From: Halomonas sp. YLGW01
GTDB taxonomy: Bacteria; Pseudomonadota; Gammaproteobacteria; Pseudomonadales; Halomonadaceae
Length of the DNA: 64,000 nucleotides
Assembly (NCBI RefSeq): GCF_014840935.1
Contig: NZ_CP062005.1
Location: forward strand, 2,356,001-2,420,000
Reading direction: 5' to 3'
Shown: piece by piece, positions 56,394 through 64,000 of the stretch
How positions within the stretch are numbered: position 1 is the first letter of the stretch
Layout: each line of letters opens with the position of its first letter
Notes under the pieces: generated by a model
Seen by the model: only the letters and a program-made list of their open reading frames with translations
The model's database searches: none
Told to the model about the DNA's origin: nothing
Position numbers and translations under genes: made by a program

Positions 56394-59183
56394 TCAGTCG
56401 GCACCCTCGGAGGTCGCCAGCAGCGCCTCTTCGGTGAACACGATCAGACCAAGCTCCGGGCGATAGCCGTGGATCTCGGTAACATCCAGCGCCTGAAGGA
56501 AATACAGAATCTCCTCGCTGATCACCTGACCCGGCACCAGCACCGGGAAGCCGGGCGGATAGGGAATCACAAAGCTTGCCGAGACGACATCACGTCCTGC
56601 CGCCATGGCGCGCTGCAGTTCCCCGTTGTCGAAGCGCAGGTACTCGGTGTTCTCCTCGTCATAGCTCAAGAAGTAGGCGCGGCGAATGTCACCATCCGGC
56701 GTACCGTCCGCCACATGCGGCCGGAAGGCATCATGGAAGCGACTGAAGTCCGGCAGCGGCGGCAGATCATGGGTCAGCGACTGAATCTGATGTTCGATGA
56801 TCTTGCGCTCAGGGCGACTGCTTTCCTCCCAGCGCCGATCGAAGGACTTGGCCAGCTTGATCAGCACGTCCAGCAGGTAGGCGATCGCCCCGCGGGTGGT
56901 GCCGATGTTGGTCATGAACAGTACGGTATTGCGCGAGGTCTTGTTGATCTGGATGCCGTACTGGTTCATCAGGTAGTCGTTCTTGAAGGCATCGCCGTCG
57001 ATACCGGTCTTGCCAATCGACAGGGTGATGCGGGTCGGGTCGACCACGAACTCGTCCTGGGCCCAGGCCTCCTCCATCTTGTTCCAGCCGGCATTGGGGT
57101 CATAGTAGGTCTCGACCCCTGACTGACGGAACTCGGCAGGCACCAAGTCACTGTTCTTGAGCACCTCGAAATACTTTTTCAACAGCGGGTTGGTATAGAG
57201 CTGTTCACGCAGCGACAGCGCCGCCTCGACCTGGGAGTGCACCAGCTCGAAGCCCTCCATTTCGGCCTGCATCCGCCCCACGTCCAGGGAAGCCAGAATC
57301 TGGTAGTTCGGCGAGGTCGAGGTATGCGTCATGTAGGCTTCGTGGAACGGCGCCTCGACCTTCTGGCGGAAGTCCTGGTCGTAGACATGGATCATCGAGC
57401 CCTGGCGCAGGGAGGTCAGGGTCTTGTGGGTCGAGTGGGTGGCATAGGTGCGCACTCGCACGGCCTCGGGATCCGGCATCAGCGGTCGATCGAGCCAGGT
57501 AGCATCGTCGTCGGGATCGAGCTGATCGAACTCCGCCTTCCAGGCCGCGTATTCCTTGGCATACTCCTCGCTACGGTAGCGGTCGCGCAGATGGCGCGCG
57601 GCATGCATCGCGGTGCGCGGCCGATAGGTCGGGTTGAAGGTGGCGAAGGCGAACCAGGCCTCGTCCCACAGGAACACCAGATCAGGCTTGATGGCCAGGC
57701 ACTCTTCCATGACCCGGCGCACGTTATAGACCACGCCATCGAAGGTACAGTTGGTCAACAGCAGCATCTTGACCTTGTGGAGCTGCCCCGAGCGCTTGTA
57801 TTCCAGCAGCGTCTTCTTGATCTCGCGCAGCGGCACGGCGCCATACATCGAATAATCGTTGAGCGGGTACGAATCCAGATAAGCCACGTGGGCGCCGCTC
57901 AGCACCATGCCGTAATGGTGCGACTTGTGGCAGTCGCGATCGACCAGCACGATGTCGTGGGGCTTGATCAGCGCCTGAACGACGATCTTGTTGGCCGTCG
58001 AGGTGCCGTTGGTGACGAAGAAGCTCTGCCGCGAGCCAAAGGCACGGGCCGCATACTCCTGCGCCTTCTTGATCGGCCCATAGGGCTGCAGCAGGGAATC
58101 CAGGCCACCGGAAGTCGCCGAGGTCTCGGCGAGGAAGATATTGATGCCGTAGAAGTCGATCATCTGCCCGGCCCAGTGCGAGCGGGTGATCGACTTGCCC
58201 CGGGAAATCGGCATGGCATGGAAGACGCCGGTGGGCTTGCGGCTGTACTCGCGCAGCGCATCGAAGAAGGGCGTGCGGAAACGGTTATCGATCGCCCGCA
58301 GGATCGTATGGTGCTGCTCGATGTAATCCGTTTCGCGATAGAAGATCCGGTTGAAGTGACGGATGTCCTTGCTGGCGGTGACTTCCACATCGCCGCTGGT
58401 GACCAGGAACTGGTCGATTTCCGGACGAATCTCGCGAATCATCGAGCTCAGCAGGATGCTGCGCTCGGCCTCGGACTTGCTCTCCAGCTCGACCTCGGAG
58501 ATGCCTTCCAGATAGTTGCGCAGCGCGCTTAAGTTGTACTTCGACTTGTAGGGGAATTCGTAGCGGATCAGGCACGCCTGGATATTCGGGTTGACCAGGA
58601 TCGCGATCAGCGCATCCTCGAAGCTGCGCACCGTCACCACGTCATAGACAAACTTGTCTTCGGGACGGCGCAGGTTGTGGAACGCCTCGCGCACCACTTC
58701 CTCTTCCTGCAGCGACATGGCATCGACGATCAGCACCTCGAAGTAGGGCTGCGAGGAACTGTTCGAGGTCGGGTGACCACGGCGCAGCTGCGCCAGGGCA
58801 TCCAGGGTCTCGAGATCCTCGGCATCGGCGTCGGTCTCGCTGAGGTCGACGTGACGCCGGCGGTAGGACTCGCTGATCATCGCCCGGACCAGGCGCTTGA
58901 CCACCTTCTCCAGCAGCGAATATTCCTGGCGGTTGAACAGGTGCCAGAGATGCCGAAAGTCTTCCTTGGACGGGAAGGCGTGATAGTCCTCGATGATCTC
59001 CAGCCGGGTCAGCTTGATATCAACGGCCTTGACCAGGTTTCGCGCCTGGGCATCGTCCTTCAGCTGTACCAGCTTGCCAAGATCCCGCTTGAGGGCATTC
59101 CATGTATCTGCGCGTAGCTGGGAGATCTTGTGGTAGAACCCCAGAGCCGTATATGGCGTGTCTGTTCCAATCGTCTCACTCAT
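56394..59183 (-). CDS. Orn/Lys/Arg decarboxylase (fold-type I PLP) with long N-terminal extension
   Basis: Basic amino acid decarboxylase, substrate not assignable from sequence. The 929-residue product is much longer than the roughly 710-755 residues of E. coli LdcC/CadA/AdiA. Order: an N-terminal helical extension (about 1-145) of unknown role, the wing/receiver-like Orn_DC_N domain (about 147-290), the PLP core with VDRDCHKSHHYGM, FLWDEAWFAFA and PLP lysine K587 in STHKTLTSLRQGSM, then the C-terminal domain. Start ATG 59183 has GGGGAAG upstream; a 29-residue longer frame is unlikely. It ends the CN-hydrolase / ATP-grasp / C45 / decarboxylase set, 77 bases after the C45 gene. Confidence 0.92.
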   Translation of the reverse strand: MSETIGTDTPYTALGFYHKISQLRADTWNALKRDLGKLVQLKDDAQARNLVKAVDIKLTRLEIIEDYHAFPSKEDFRHLWHLFNRQEYSLLEKVVKRLVRAMISESYRRRHVDLSETDADAEDLETLDALAQLRRGHPTSNSSSQPYFEVLIVDAMSLQEEEVVREAFHNLRRPEDKFVYDVVTVRSFEDALIAILVNPNIQACLIRYEFPYKSKYNLSALRNYLEGISEVELESKSEAERSILLSSMIREIRPEIDQFLVTSGDVEVTASKDIRHFNRIFYRETDYIEQHHTILRAIDNRFRTPFFDALREYSRKPTGVFHAMPISRGKSITRSHWAGQMIDFYGINIFLAETSATSGGLDSLLQPYGPIKKAQEYAARAFGSRQSFFVTNGTSTANKIVVQALIKPHDIVLVDRDCHKSHHYGMVLSGAHVAYLDSYPLNDYSMYGAVPLREIKKTLLEYKRSGQLHKVKMLLLTNCTFDGVVYNVRRVMEECLAIKPDLVFLWDEAWFAFATFNPTYRPRTAMHAARHLRDRYRSEEYAKEYAAWKAEFDQLDPDDDATWLDRPLMPDPEAVRVRTYATHSTHKTLTSLRQGSMIHVYDQDFRQKVEAPFHEAYMTHTSTSPNYQILASLDVGRMQAEMEGFELVHSQVEAALSLREQLYTNPLLKKYFEVLKNSDLVPAEFRQSGVETYYDPNAGWNKMEEAWAQDEFVVDPTRITLSIGKTGIDGDAFKNDYLMNQYGIQINKTSRNTVLFMTNIGTTRGAIAYLLDVLIKLAKSFDRRWEESSRPERKIIEHQIQSLTHDLPPLPDFSRFHDAFRPHVADGTPDGDIRRAYFLSYDEENTEYLRFDNGELQRAMAAGRDVVSASFVIPYPPGFPVLVPGQVISEEILYFLQALDVTEIHGYRPELGLIVFTEEALLATSEGAD

Positions 59184-59259
59184 GGCGCTTCCCCAGCAGT
59201 GCTGCTTGTCATTATTGCGGCTGCTGCGAGCATCCTGCCCGCGCAGCGAAACCGAGAGG

Positions 59260-60303
59260 CTAGCCGGCACCGTGGTGCCGGGGCCCGTAGTGAATGGTGA
59301 AGTTAGTCTCGGGAAAATGCGTGAAGCTCAGATCGACCTCATGCTCAGGCCAGTGGAATTGCACACGACCCTGCAGAGGGCGATAAACCGAGGTGTAAAC
59401 GGTGCCCAGTCCGCGCCGGTGGTCTGTGCGATACAAAGGCGGTGCAAAGAACGCCGAGACCAGACGTTCTTCGGTTGTGGCATCGTCGTCGACCAGAATC
59501 GAGAGTTGCCGCTCGCGAATCAGAGTCTCGGAGGCCAGCGCATGGGCGTACCACTCGATCTTCTTCTGATGATTGGTGGCCACCGGCACGCGTTTGATGG
59601 TGGCCTTGCGATCCGGCGCGATCATCGCCGTGACGTAGCGCCCCTGGGCGTCATTGACGGTGATGTTGTAGGCCATGTGGGTGGGCACCCGCGCCAAGAC
59701 CTCGGCCGCCTCGGGGGTGGTGTCACAGAACTCGAGGATATAGCGCAGGATGATCGGCGCCCCGAAGCCATCGCCGACCACGGTCCGGCCACCGAAGGCC
59801 AGGGAGACCGCCAGACCACTGTCGTTCATGCCATCGAGCACGCCCCACAGGCAATCGGTCATGGCGATCACCTGGCGACCGTTCCAGCACGATGACAGGA
59901 TGGTACCCTCGCACAGTTCGGGCGGGTAATCGTAGTTGCGCACCAGGACATTGCTGTTGCCATTGGCCAGCACCGCCTGGGAACAGCCGGTGATATAGGC
60001 CGGCGGCCGATACAGGCTCAGCATGCGCGAGGAAAGATCGCCGCCGCCGGCAAGCGCACACAGCCGCTCGTAAGTCGGCAGCAGCTCGGGCATGTGGCGT
60101 CGCAGGGCATTGAAGCCGGCCAGATAGCCTGGCCGCTCCCGCTCGCCTTCGGACAGGAACCAGCGCTCGTAGGCCGACCAGTGCAGCTCGAACAGCGACT
60201 GCCACTTCGCACCGGCCTGCGGCTCGTGGACGGTGCGAAAGGCCAGTTGCTTGGCCATGTCTGCCTGCCAGTGGCGTCCGGACCGTCCTGTTGCGGTATC
60301 CAT
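59260..60303 (-). CDS. C45-family autoproteolytic acyltransferase/hydrolase
   Basis: N-terminal-nucleophile protein of the acyl-CoA:6-aminopenicillanate acyltransferase (C45) family, 347 residues. The expected nucleophile is C107 in ITGCSQAVLANGN, to be freed by self-cleavage at Gly-Cys; downstream VLVRNYDYPP, GMNDSGLAVSLAFGG and AYNITVNDAQG are typical. Relatives make or break amides (penicillin acyl transfer; beta-alanyl-dopamine hydrolysis by Tan). The start ATG 60303 lies 2 bases after the ATP-grasp stop, indicating coupling; ATG 60258 is an alternative. No signal peptide. Confidence 0.88.
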   Translation of the reverse strand: MDTATGRSGRHWQADMAKQLAFRTVHEPQAGAKWQSLFELHWSAYERWFLSEGERERPGYLAGFNALRRHMPELLPTYERLCALAGGGDLSSRMLSLYRPPAYITGCSQAVLANGNSNVLVRNYDYPPELCEGTILSSCWNGRQVIAMTDCLWGVLDGMNDSGLAVSLAFGGRTVVGDGFGAPIILRYILEFCDTTPEAAEVLARVPTHMAYNITVNDAQGRYVTAMIAPDRKATIKRVPVATNHQKKIEWYAHALASETLIRERQLSILVDDDATTEERLVSAFFAPPLYRTDHRRGLGTVYTSVYRPLQGRVQFHWPEHEVDLSFTHFPETNFTIHYGPRHHGAG

Positions 60304-60305
60304 GA

Positions 60306-61775
60306 TCAAAGGATCTTGAAGTTGCCGCCGCCCACCGCATGGTTCACGGCGACCTGCTCGACGACCGGGTCCTGCACCGACTGACCGGCAAACTGCCCGC
60401 GAATGCCGTCGATCCAGGCCTTGGCGCGCTCGTTGAGCTGGAAGTCGTCATCCATCAGGCGACCGCGGGTGATCAGGATGCCGAGATCCGCGCCCTCGTA
60501 GCGGAAGTCACCGACGCCGCTGATGCGCATGAAGAAGGCCTCCTGCTCGCTCTCGGCGGCGTGGGGATGCGAATCATAGTGGTCGTAGGCGATGCTGCCA
60601 TCCGCCGCCATGCGCCAGACCCCGGACTCCGGCGCCTGAGTGAGCAGGTCCACCGACTCATCGGTGTGCTTGATCACCAGCTGGCTCCAGCTGTCGATGC
60701 TGTCCGGGTGCGCCCAGCGATCGTTGACGGCCTGGATATCGATGTCGAAGTCCTGGCCCGAGAATTCGAGCAGGTGGAACAGGAACAGCGGCACGTCGGA
60801 GTGGGCAAAGGCCGCGACGTTGGTCAGCGAGCTGGCGCCAGTCACCCGCGGGTTGAGTTCGCCGAGATAGACCTCGTTGGTATCCATGTCGATCAGGAAG
60901 TCGAGCTCGAAGTAGCCACGATAGCCCTCCTCGCGCAGCGCCTCACCGAACTTGTTGGTGTACTCCTGGGCCTTGTCGCGCACCTCCTGGGTGAAGGCAC
61001 CGGCAAACATCTCGTTGCCGCACCAGCCCCCCTTATAAGGCGTCAGCGTCTTGAAGCCGACCAGCTCGGTCATCAGCGGGCCCACCACGGTGCCACAGCG
61101 CGTGGCGCAGGCCTCGATGGCCGAGCCGCGGCAGTTGATGCGCTTCATGATCTTGACCTCTTCCTCGGCCTCGATCTCTTCGGCGTAGCGGTAATACTCA
61201 TCCTCGTTGGAGACGAAGAAGGTGGTGTGGCCGGAGTCGCCAAAGGCCGACTGGATGACCAGATCGTGGGTCCCCAGCTCCTTGCTGATCTCCAGCAGAT
61301 GCTGATAGCTGTCGACCTTGGCCAGCACGTTGGGCACGCTGGGCACGCCCACCTTGTTGCCGATGCGCACCGTCTCGATCTTGTTGTCCATCCGCGAACG
61401 CAGCTTGGCCGGCGGGAAGGCCACCCGCAGCCCGAGCTGTTCGCAGATTTCCTCGGTGTGCTCATCGAACATCAAAAAGGCCGCCACGCCCTGCTCGCCG
61501 CGGGAGCGGATGTAGTCGATGACCTCCTTGTGCTCGAGCAGATAGTTGTTGATGTCCTCGATGCTCTCGAAGTCGCGCGGAAACTTCTCCTTGGGCACGA
61601 AGACATTCTTCTGCTTGTCATCGAAGCAGTTGATGTAGTTGATGTGGCGGAAGTTACCCACCCAGTCACCGATCCCCAGCAGGTTGAAATTGGTCGCCGA
61701 GATGAAATAGACCGGTTCCTTGTTGTTATGGAAGAAACGGCGCACGTCGGAGATGCTAGTCAGTTTTGTTGTCAT
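60306..61775 (-). CDS. ATP-grasp carboxylate-amine ligase family protein
   Basis: ATP-dependent ligase of the ATP-grasp superfamily; often labelled biotin carboxylase-like, but no biotin-carboxylase partners are nearby. The 489-residue product has the N-terminal VYFISATNFNLLGIGDW, the ATP-binding region FGDSGHTTFFV, and metal-binding E306 and N308 in LGELNPRVTGASS. AAAAGGAG lies 8 bases before ATG 61775. The frame is open upstream to an ATG at 61913 that has its own AAAAGGAG, so a 46-residue N-terminal extension is possible. Overlap with the C45 gene suggests ligation and amide transfer/hydrolysis in one pathway. Confidence 0.88.
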   Translation of the reverse strand: MTTKLTSISDVRRFFHNNKEPVYFISATNFNLLGIGDWVGNFRHINYINCFDDKQKNVFVPKEKFPRDFESIEDINNYLLEHKEVIDYIRSRGEQGVAAFLMFDEHTEEICEQLGLRVAFPPAKLRSRMDNKIETVRIGNKVGVPSVPNVLAKVDSYQHLLEISKELGTHDLVIQSAFGDSGHTTFFVSNEDEYYRYAEEIEAEEEVKIMKRINCRGSAIEACATRCGTVVGPLMTELVGFKTLTPYKGGWCGNEMFAGAFTQEVRDKAQEYTNKFGEALREEGYRGYFELDFLIDMDTNEVYLGELNPRVTGASSLTNVAAFAHSDVPLFLFHLLEFSGQDFDIDIQAVNDRWAHPDSIDSWSQLVIKHTDESVDLLTQAPESGVWRMAADGSIAYDHYDSHPHAAESEQEAFFMRISGVGDFRYEGADLGILITRGRLMDDDFQLNERAKAWIDGIRGQFAGQSVQDPVVEQVAVNHAVGGGNFKIL

Positions 61776-61800
61776 GGCGCTGACTCCTTTTGAATGACGA

Positions 61801-61855
61801 TCCTGAGTGGCTTGGGCAGGATGGGGAACGCCACCGTTTCGGGTGGCGCTCAGGA
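61801..61855 (-). promoter_or_regulatory. Nested inverted repeats in the leader of the ATP-grasp gene
   Basis: Inner stem CGCCACC / GGTGGCG (61829-61835, 61842-61848) lies inside outer arms TCCTGAG / CTCAGGA (61801-61807, 61849-61855). On the minus-strand RNA this gives a compact structured element 26 bases before the ATP-grasp start, within the possible in-frame extension. Confidence 0.45.
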
Positions 61856-61956
61856 GACTCCTCAGGCGAGAGAGCAGACGTTGTAATCCTTGGGGGATGG
61901 GGGGTGCCACCATGAACTCCTTTTCAATGCGGGCCGCCCGTCGTCAGGCAGCCGAC

Positions 61957-62826
61957 TCAATAGGGCTCGATATCCCGACGCGCCGGCTTCGCCAGCGGGC
62001 CCAGGGTATCGAGGAAGGGAGTGGAGCCGGTCTCGCTCCGGTACAGCGAAAAGTCCACCTGACGGTCGCGGAAGCTCTTCAGCGGCTGACCGAGCCCGCG
62101 CAGCCCCGCCTCGCGTTCGCGTCGCACCCGGGTCACGTCGATCTCGATCGGCATGATCTCCTCGCCGATACCGGCCTGATGAATCACGTCACCGGACGGC
62201 CCGACCACGATCGAGCGGCCGTTGCCCAGCGCACCGGCGCCGTTGATATCGAAGAAATAGCACTGGTTGACCGCGGCATTGGTGCGGGCGATCGACAGCT
62301 CGATATCCCGGTCGATGGTATCGGTCATGGTCGGATGCAGGATCACCTCGGCGCCCATGGCGGCCAGGGTGCGCGTGGTTTCCGGGAACCACATGTCGTA
62401 GCAGATCGAGACACCGAAGCGACCGATGTTGGGCACGTCGAAGACCACGAACTCGGTGCCGCCCTCGACGCCCGCCTCGTAGGGGCGGAACGGGAACAGC
62501 TTGCGGAAACGGTTGACCACCTGCCCCTGGGGATTGATCACGCTCAGGGTGTTGTAGACGCGCTCACCTACCCGCTCGAACATCGAGCCGGGAATCAGCC
62601 ACAGACGATGCTTCTCGGCCAGTTCACAGAACATGGCCTCGGTGCCACTGGGCATGGGCTGTGCGTTCAGCGGCGAGGCCCCATGGGCGATCAGCTCACT
62701 GAAGACGACCATCTGCACATGGGGAAAACGCGACACCAGCATCTCGATGCGAGCGCGCATGGCATCGGTGTTATCACCGTGGTGAGGTGCCTGAAGCTGC
62801 ACCCCGGCAATCGTGAAATAAGACAT
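61957..62826 (-). CDS. Carbon-nitrogen hydrolase (nitrilase superfamily)
   Basis: Amidase-type hydrolase, 289 residues. Catalytic triad E44 (VVFSELIAHG), K109 (VNRFRKLFPFRPYE) and C142 (GVSICYDMWFPET), so a thiol amidase/N-carbamoyl-type enzyme; actual substrate unknown. GAGG lies 6 bases before ATG 62826. First gene of the four-gene set between doeX and doeC; the N-carbamoylputrescine and omega-amidase branches are possible comparisons given the nearby basic amino acid decarboxylase. Confidence 0.92.
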   Translation of the reverse strand: MSYFTIAGVQLQAPHHGDNTDAMRARIEMLVSRFPHVQMVVFSELIAHGASPLNAQPMPSGTEAMFCELAEKHRLWLIPGSMFERVGERVYNTLSVINPQGQVVNRFRKLFPFRPYEAGVEGGTEFVVFDVPNIGRFGVSICYDMWFPETTRTLAAMGAEVILHPTMTDTIDRDIELSIARTNAAVNQCYFFDINGAGALGNGRSIVVGPSGDVIHQAGIGEEIMPIEIDVTRVRREREAGLRGLGQPLKSFRDRQVDFSLYRSETGSTPFLDTLGPLAKPARRDIEPY

Positions 62827-62851
62827 GCGAACCTCTGTTATGCGATAGCCT

Positions 62852-62878
62852 AAAAAACAACCGGCGCCGTCCAGCGCC
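62852..62878 (-). terminator. Terminator or attenuator just before the carbon-nitrogen hydrolase gene
   Basis: On the minus strand GGCGC / GCGCC (62874-62878 and 62863-62867, 6-base loop; two G-U pairs extend it) then GG and TTGTTTTTT from the A-run at 62852-62857. It lies 26 bases before the hydrolase start: either the doeB-doeX terminator or an attenuator in the hydrolase leader. Confidence 0.55.
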
Positions 62879-62948
62879 AATCACCCTCGTAGTAGGCGTT
62901 ATCGCCAATCTGCTCGCTACGATCCCAGCTTATGTCAGTTTTGCGTGA

Positions 62949-62961
62949 AGTGGAATCCACT
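62949..62961. promoter_or_regulatory. 13-base palindrome between doeX and the carbon-nitrogen hydrolase gene
   Basis: AGTGGAATCCACT, perfect 6-base arms around one central base, about 20 bases beyond the doeX stop and about 120 bases before the hydrolase start. Candidate operator for DoeX or a MocR-type regulator; inference only. Confidence 0.35.
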
Positions 62962-62980
62962 AGATTTACACGGGCCCCAT

Positions 62981-63451
62981 TTAATCGAGTCCCAGCTCGA
63001 TCGATGGGGCAGCATGTTTGACGGTCTTGGTGACGATGTAGGTGAAATAGCGCTGGATACCGATCTCCGACATCAGCCAGCCATCGATCAGGCGCTGATA
63101 GGCATCGATGGTTTCGGCCTCGACCTTGATCAGATAATCGACGCCGCCCCCCACGGCCACACACTCGGTGACTTCGGGGGTCGCCATGACCTCGGCCTCG
63201 AAGCGCTGGAAATCGGCGGCATGATGGGACTTGAGCTCGATCTGCACCCAGACCGGCGTGCGTCGCACCATCACCCGGGAATTGATGCGCGCCCCGTAGC
63301 CCTCGATGATGCCGGCCTTCTCGAGCCGCCTGACCCGCTCCCAGCAGGGGCTGACGGACAGGCTGATGGCCTCGGCCAGGCGCGACTTGGTGATGCGCCC
63401 GTCCTTGGACAGGATCTCGAGAATCTTCAGGTCATAGCGGTCGAGCTTCAT
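62981..63451 (-). CDS. doeX: DoeX, Lrp/AsnC family regulator of ectoine degradation
   Basis: Feast/famine regulator, 156 residues. N-terminal winged HTH (about 5-55; LKILEILSKDGRITKSRLAEAISLSVSPCWERVRRLE, quoted by ends) and C-terminal RAM ligand domain (VWVQIELKSHHAADF, CVAVGGGVDYLIKVEAE). It follows doeB by 7 bases, as in the doeABX operon of Halomonas elongata. GAGG lies 6 bases before ATG 63451. Confidence 0.92.
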   Translation of the reverse strand: MKLDRYDLKILEILSKDGRITKSRLAEAISLSVSPCWERVRRLEKAGIIEGYGARINSRVMVRRTPVWVQIELKSHHAADFQRFEAEVMATPEVTECVAVGGGVDYLIKVEAETIDAYQRLIDGWLMSEIGIQRYFTYIVTKTVKHAAPSIELGLD

Positions 63452-63458
63452 CGTGGCC

Positions 63459-64000
63459 TCATCCGTCCAGGGCGTCGACGATATCGGCGATGACCGCGAT
63501 GGTATCGCCCATGCCCACCTGGGCCGGGAAGCGCCGCGCCACCAGCAGGCCGCTGCGCTCGGCACGGTATTCGATCGGCGCGGTGCCGGTGCGGCTCATG
63601 TCGTAGACCCGAGCGATCACCTGACCGGCCTCGACCGCATCGCCCAGCGCCAGCGTGAGCTCCAGCAGGCCCTGATGCTCACTCTGCACGTAGCAGGAGG
63701 CATCCGGCATGTCGACGTAGACCTGTGGCTCGGGCGGCGCCTCGAGTTCGCCATCGATCAGCCCGTAGTGAATCAGGAAGTTGTTGACCCCGCGCTCGGC
63801 GATCCTCAGACGCTCAGGGGTAGTGGTGCCACCACCGCCCAGCTCGGTGGCAACGAAGACCTTGCCCTGGCGCTCGACGGCGGTGTCGAAGAGCTTCTCG
63901 GCATCGAGTTCGAACATCATCATCGCGGTGGGCGCACCGAAGGCCTTGGCGCCTTCCAGGGCACGACGCTGCAGGTTCTTGTCCTCGAGCTGATGCGAGG
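63459..64000 (-). CDS. doeB: DoeB, N-acetyl-diaminobutyrate deacetylase (5' part outside the window)
   Basis: Succinylglutamate desuccinylase/aspartoacylase (M14-like) family zinc hydrolase that removes the acetyl group from N-alpha-acetyl-L-2,4-diaminobutyrate after ectoine ring opening. Only the C-terminal 179 residues are present: TELGGGGTTTPERLRIAERGVNNFLIHYG and the beta-barrel end (ARRFPAQVGMGDTIAVIADIVDALDG). The zinc-binding N-terminal half, and doeA, are expected beyond base 64000. The call rests on the doeB-doeX arrangement. Confidence 0.88.
   Translation of the reverse strand, partial: SHQLEDKNLQRRALEGAKAFGAPTAMMMFELDAEKLFDTAVERQGKVFVATELGGGGTTTPERLRIAERGVNNFLIHYGLIDGELEAPPEPQVYVDMPDASCYVQSEHQGLLELTLALGDAVEAGQVIARVYDMSRTGTAPIEYRAERSGLLVARRFPAQVGMGDTIAVIADIVDALDG

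Noticed and set aside
57237-58532. 431-codon frame opposite the decarboxylase
   Set aside because: Antisense shadow; the decarboxylase on the minus strand has clear PLP motifs throughout.
60306-61775. ATP-grasp protein as biotin carboxylase
   Set aside because: No BCCP, carboxyltransferase or biotin genes nearby, and the neighbours (C45, decarboxylase, nitrilase) fit amide chemistry better.

Overview
The window (about 65-70% G+C by eye, strong G/C third positions, tightly packed genes with ATGA/GTGA/TTGA overlaps) looks like the chromosome of a halophilic gammaproteobacterium of the Halomonas / Halomonadaceae type. The main reasons are the doe/eut genes for ectoine and hydroxyectoine catabolism, the classical ftsB-ispD-ispF-truD-surE-pcm-nlpD-rpoS block, and a complete HexR-type Entner-Doudoroff cluster. 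This is inferred from gene content and order; no database search was run.

Layout. (1) 0-5 kb: the 3' part of ettA, a DUF2254 membrane protein, a lipid A acyltransferase and alanine racemase. (2) 5-12.5 kb: the rpoS block on the minus strand, with a DUF368 polyprenyl-phosphate transporter inserted between pcm and nlpD. (3) 12.6-32 kb: an acyltransferase-like protein, a hypothetical gene, then central sugar metabolism. gap faces left; edd, glk, mutarotase, aldo/keto reductase, pgi and fructokinase face right; zwf-pgl-eda face left; hexR is divergent from zwf. A hybrid histidine kinase plus an EAL response regulator sit inside this block. Glucose entering through glk or fructose through the kinase becomes glucose-6-P, then runs through Zwf, Pgl, Edd and Eda to pyruvate and glyceraldehyde-3-P, which Gap uses. 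(4) 32-39 kb: a LolA-like protein, RidA, a tandem-Usp protein, a SulP transporter and a slipin/NfeD pair. (5) 39-50 kb: eutA, then an accessory-looking island: a His-rich unknown, two periplasmic proteins built of NPCAA-type cysteine repeats (one fused to a cytochrome c), a small-molecule kinase, a YnjBCD-like ABC transporter, two small glycosyltransferase-family proteins, an ECF sigma factor with a zinc-type anti-sigma, and a DUF302 protein. (6) 50-64 kb: haloacid dehalogenase, eutC, eutB, doeD, doeC, then a four-gene set (Orn/Lys/Arg decarboxylase, C45 acyltransferase/hydrolase, ATP-grasp ligase, carbon-nitrogen hydrolase) placed between doeC and doeX-doeB; doeB runs off the right edge.

The most unusual items are: (a) a 74-bp tandem array between edd and glk that makes three overlapping 25-codon mini-ORFs, each restating the start of glk, with mostly synonymous differences in the shared 5' block; (b) the decarboxylase/C45/ATP-grasp/nitrilase module embedded in the ectoine locus, with its own apparent terminators and leader structures; (c) the cysteine-repeat/cytochrome/ECF-sigma/ABC-transporter island separating eutA from eutBC.

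No rRNA, tRNA, insertion sequence, phage or CRISPR array was recognised.
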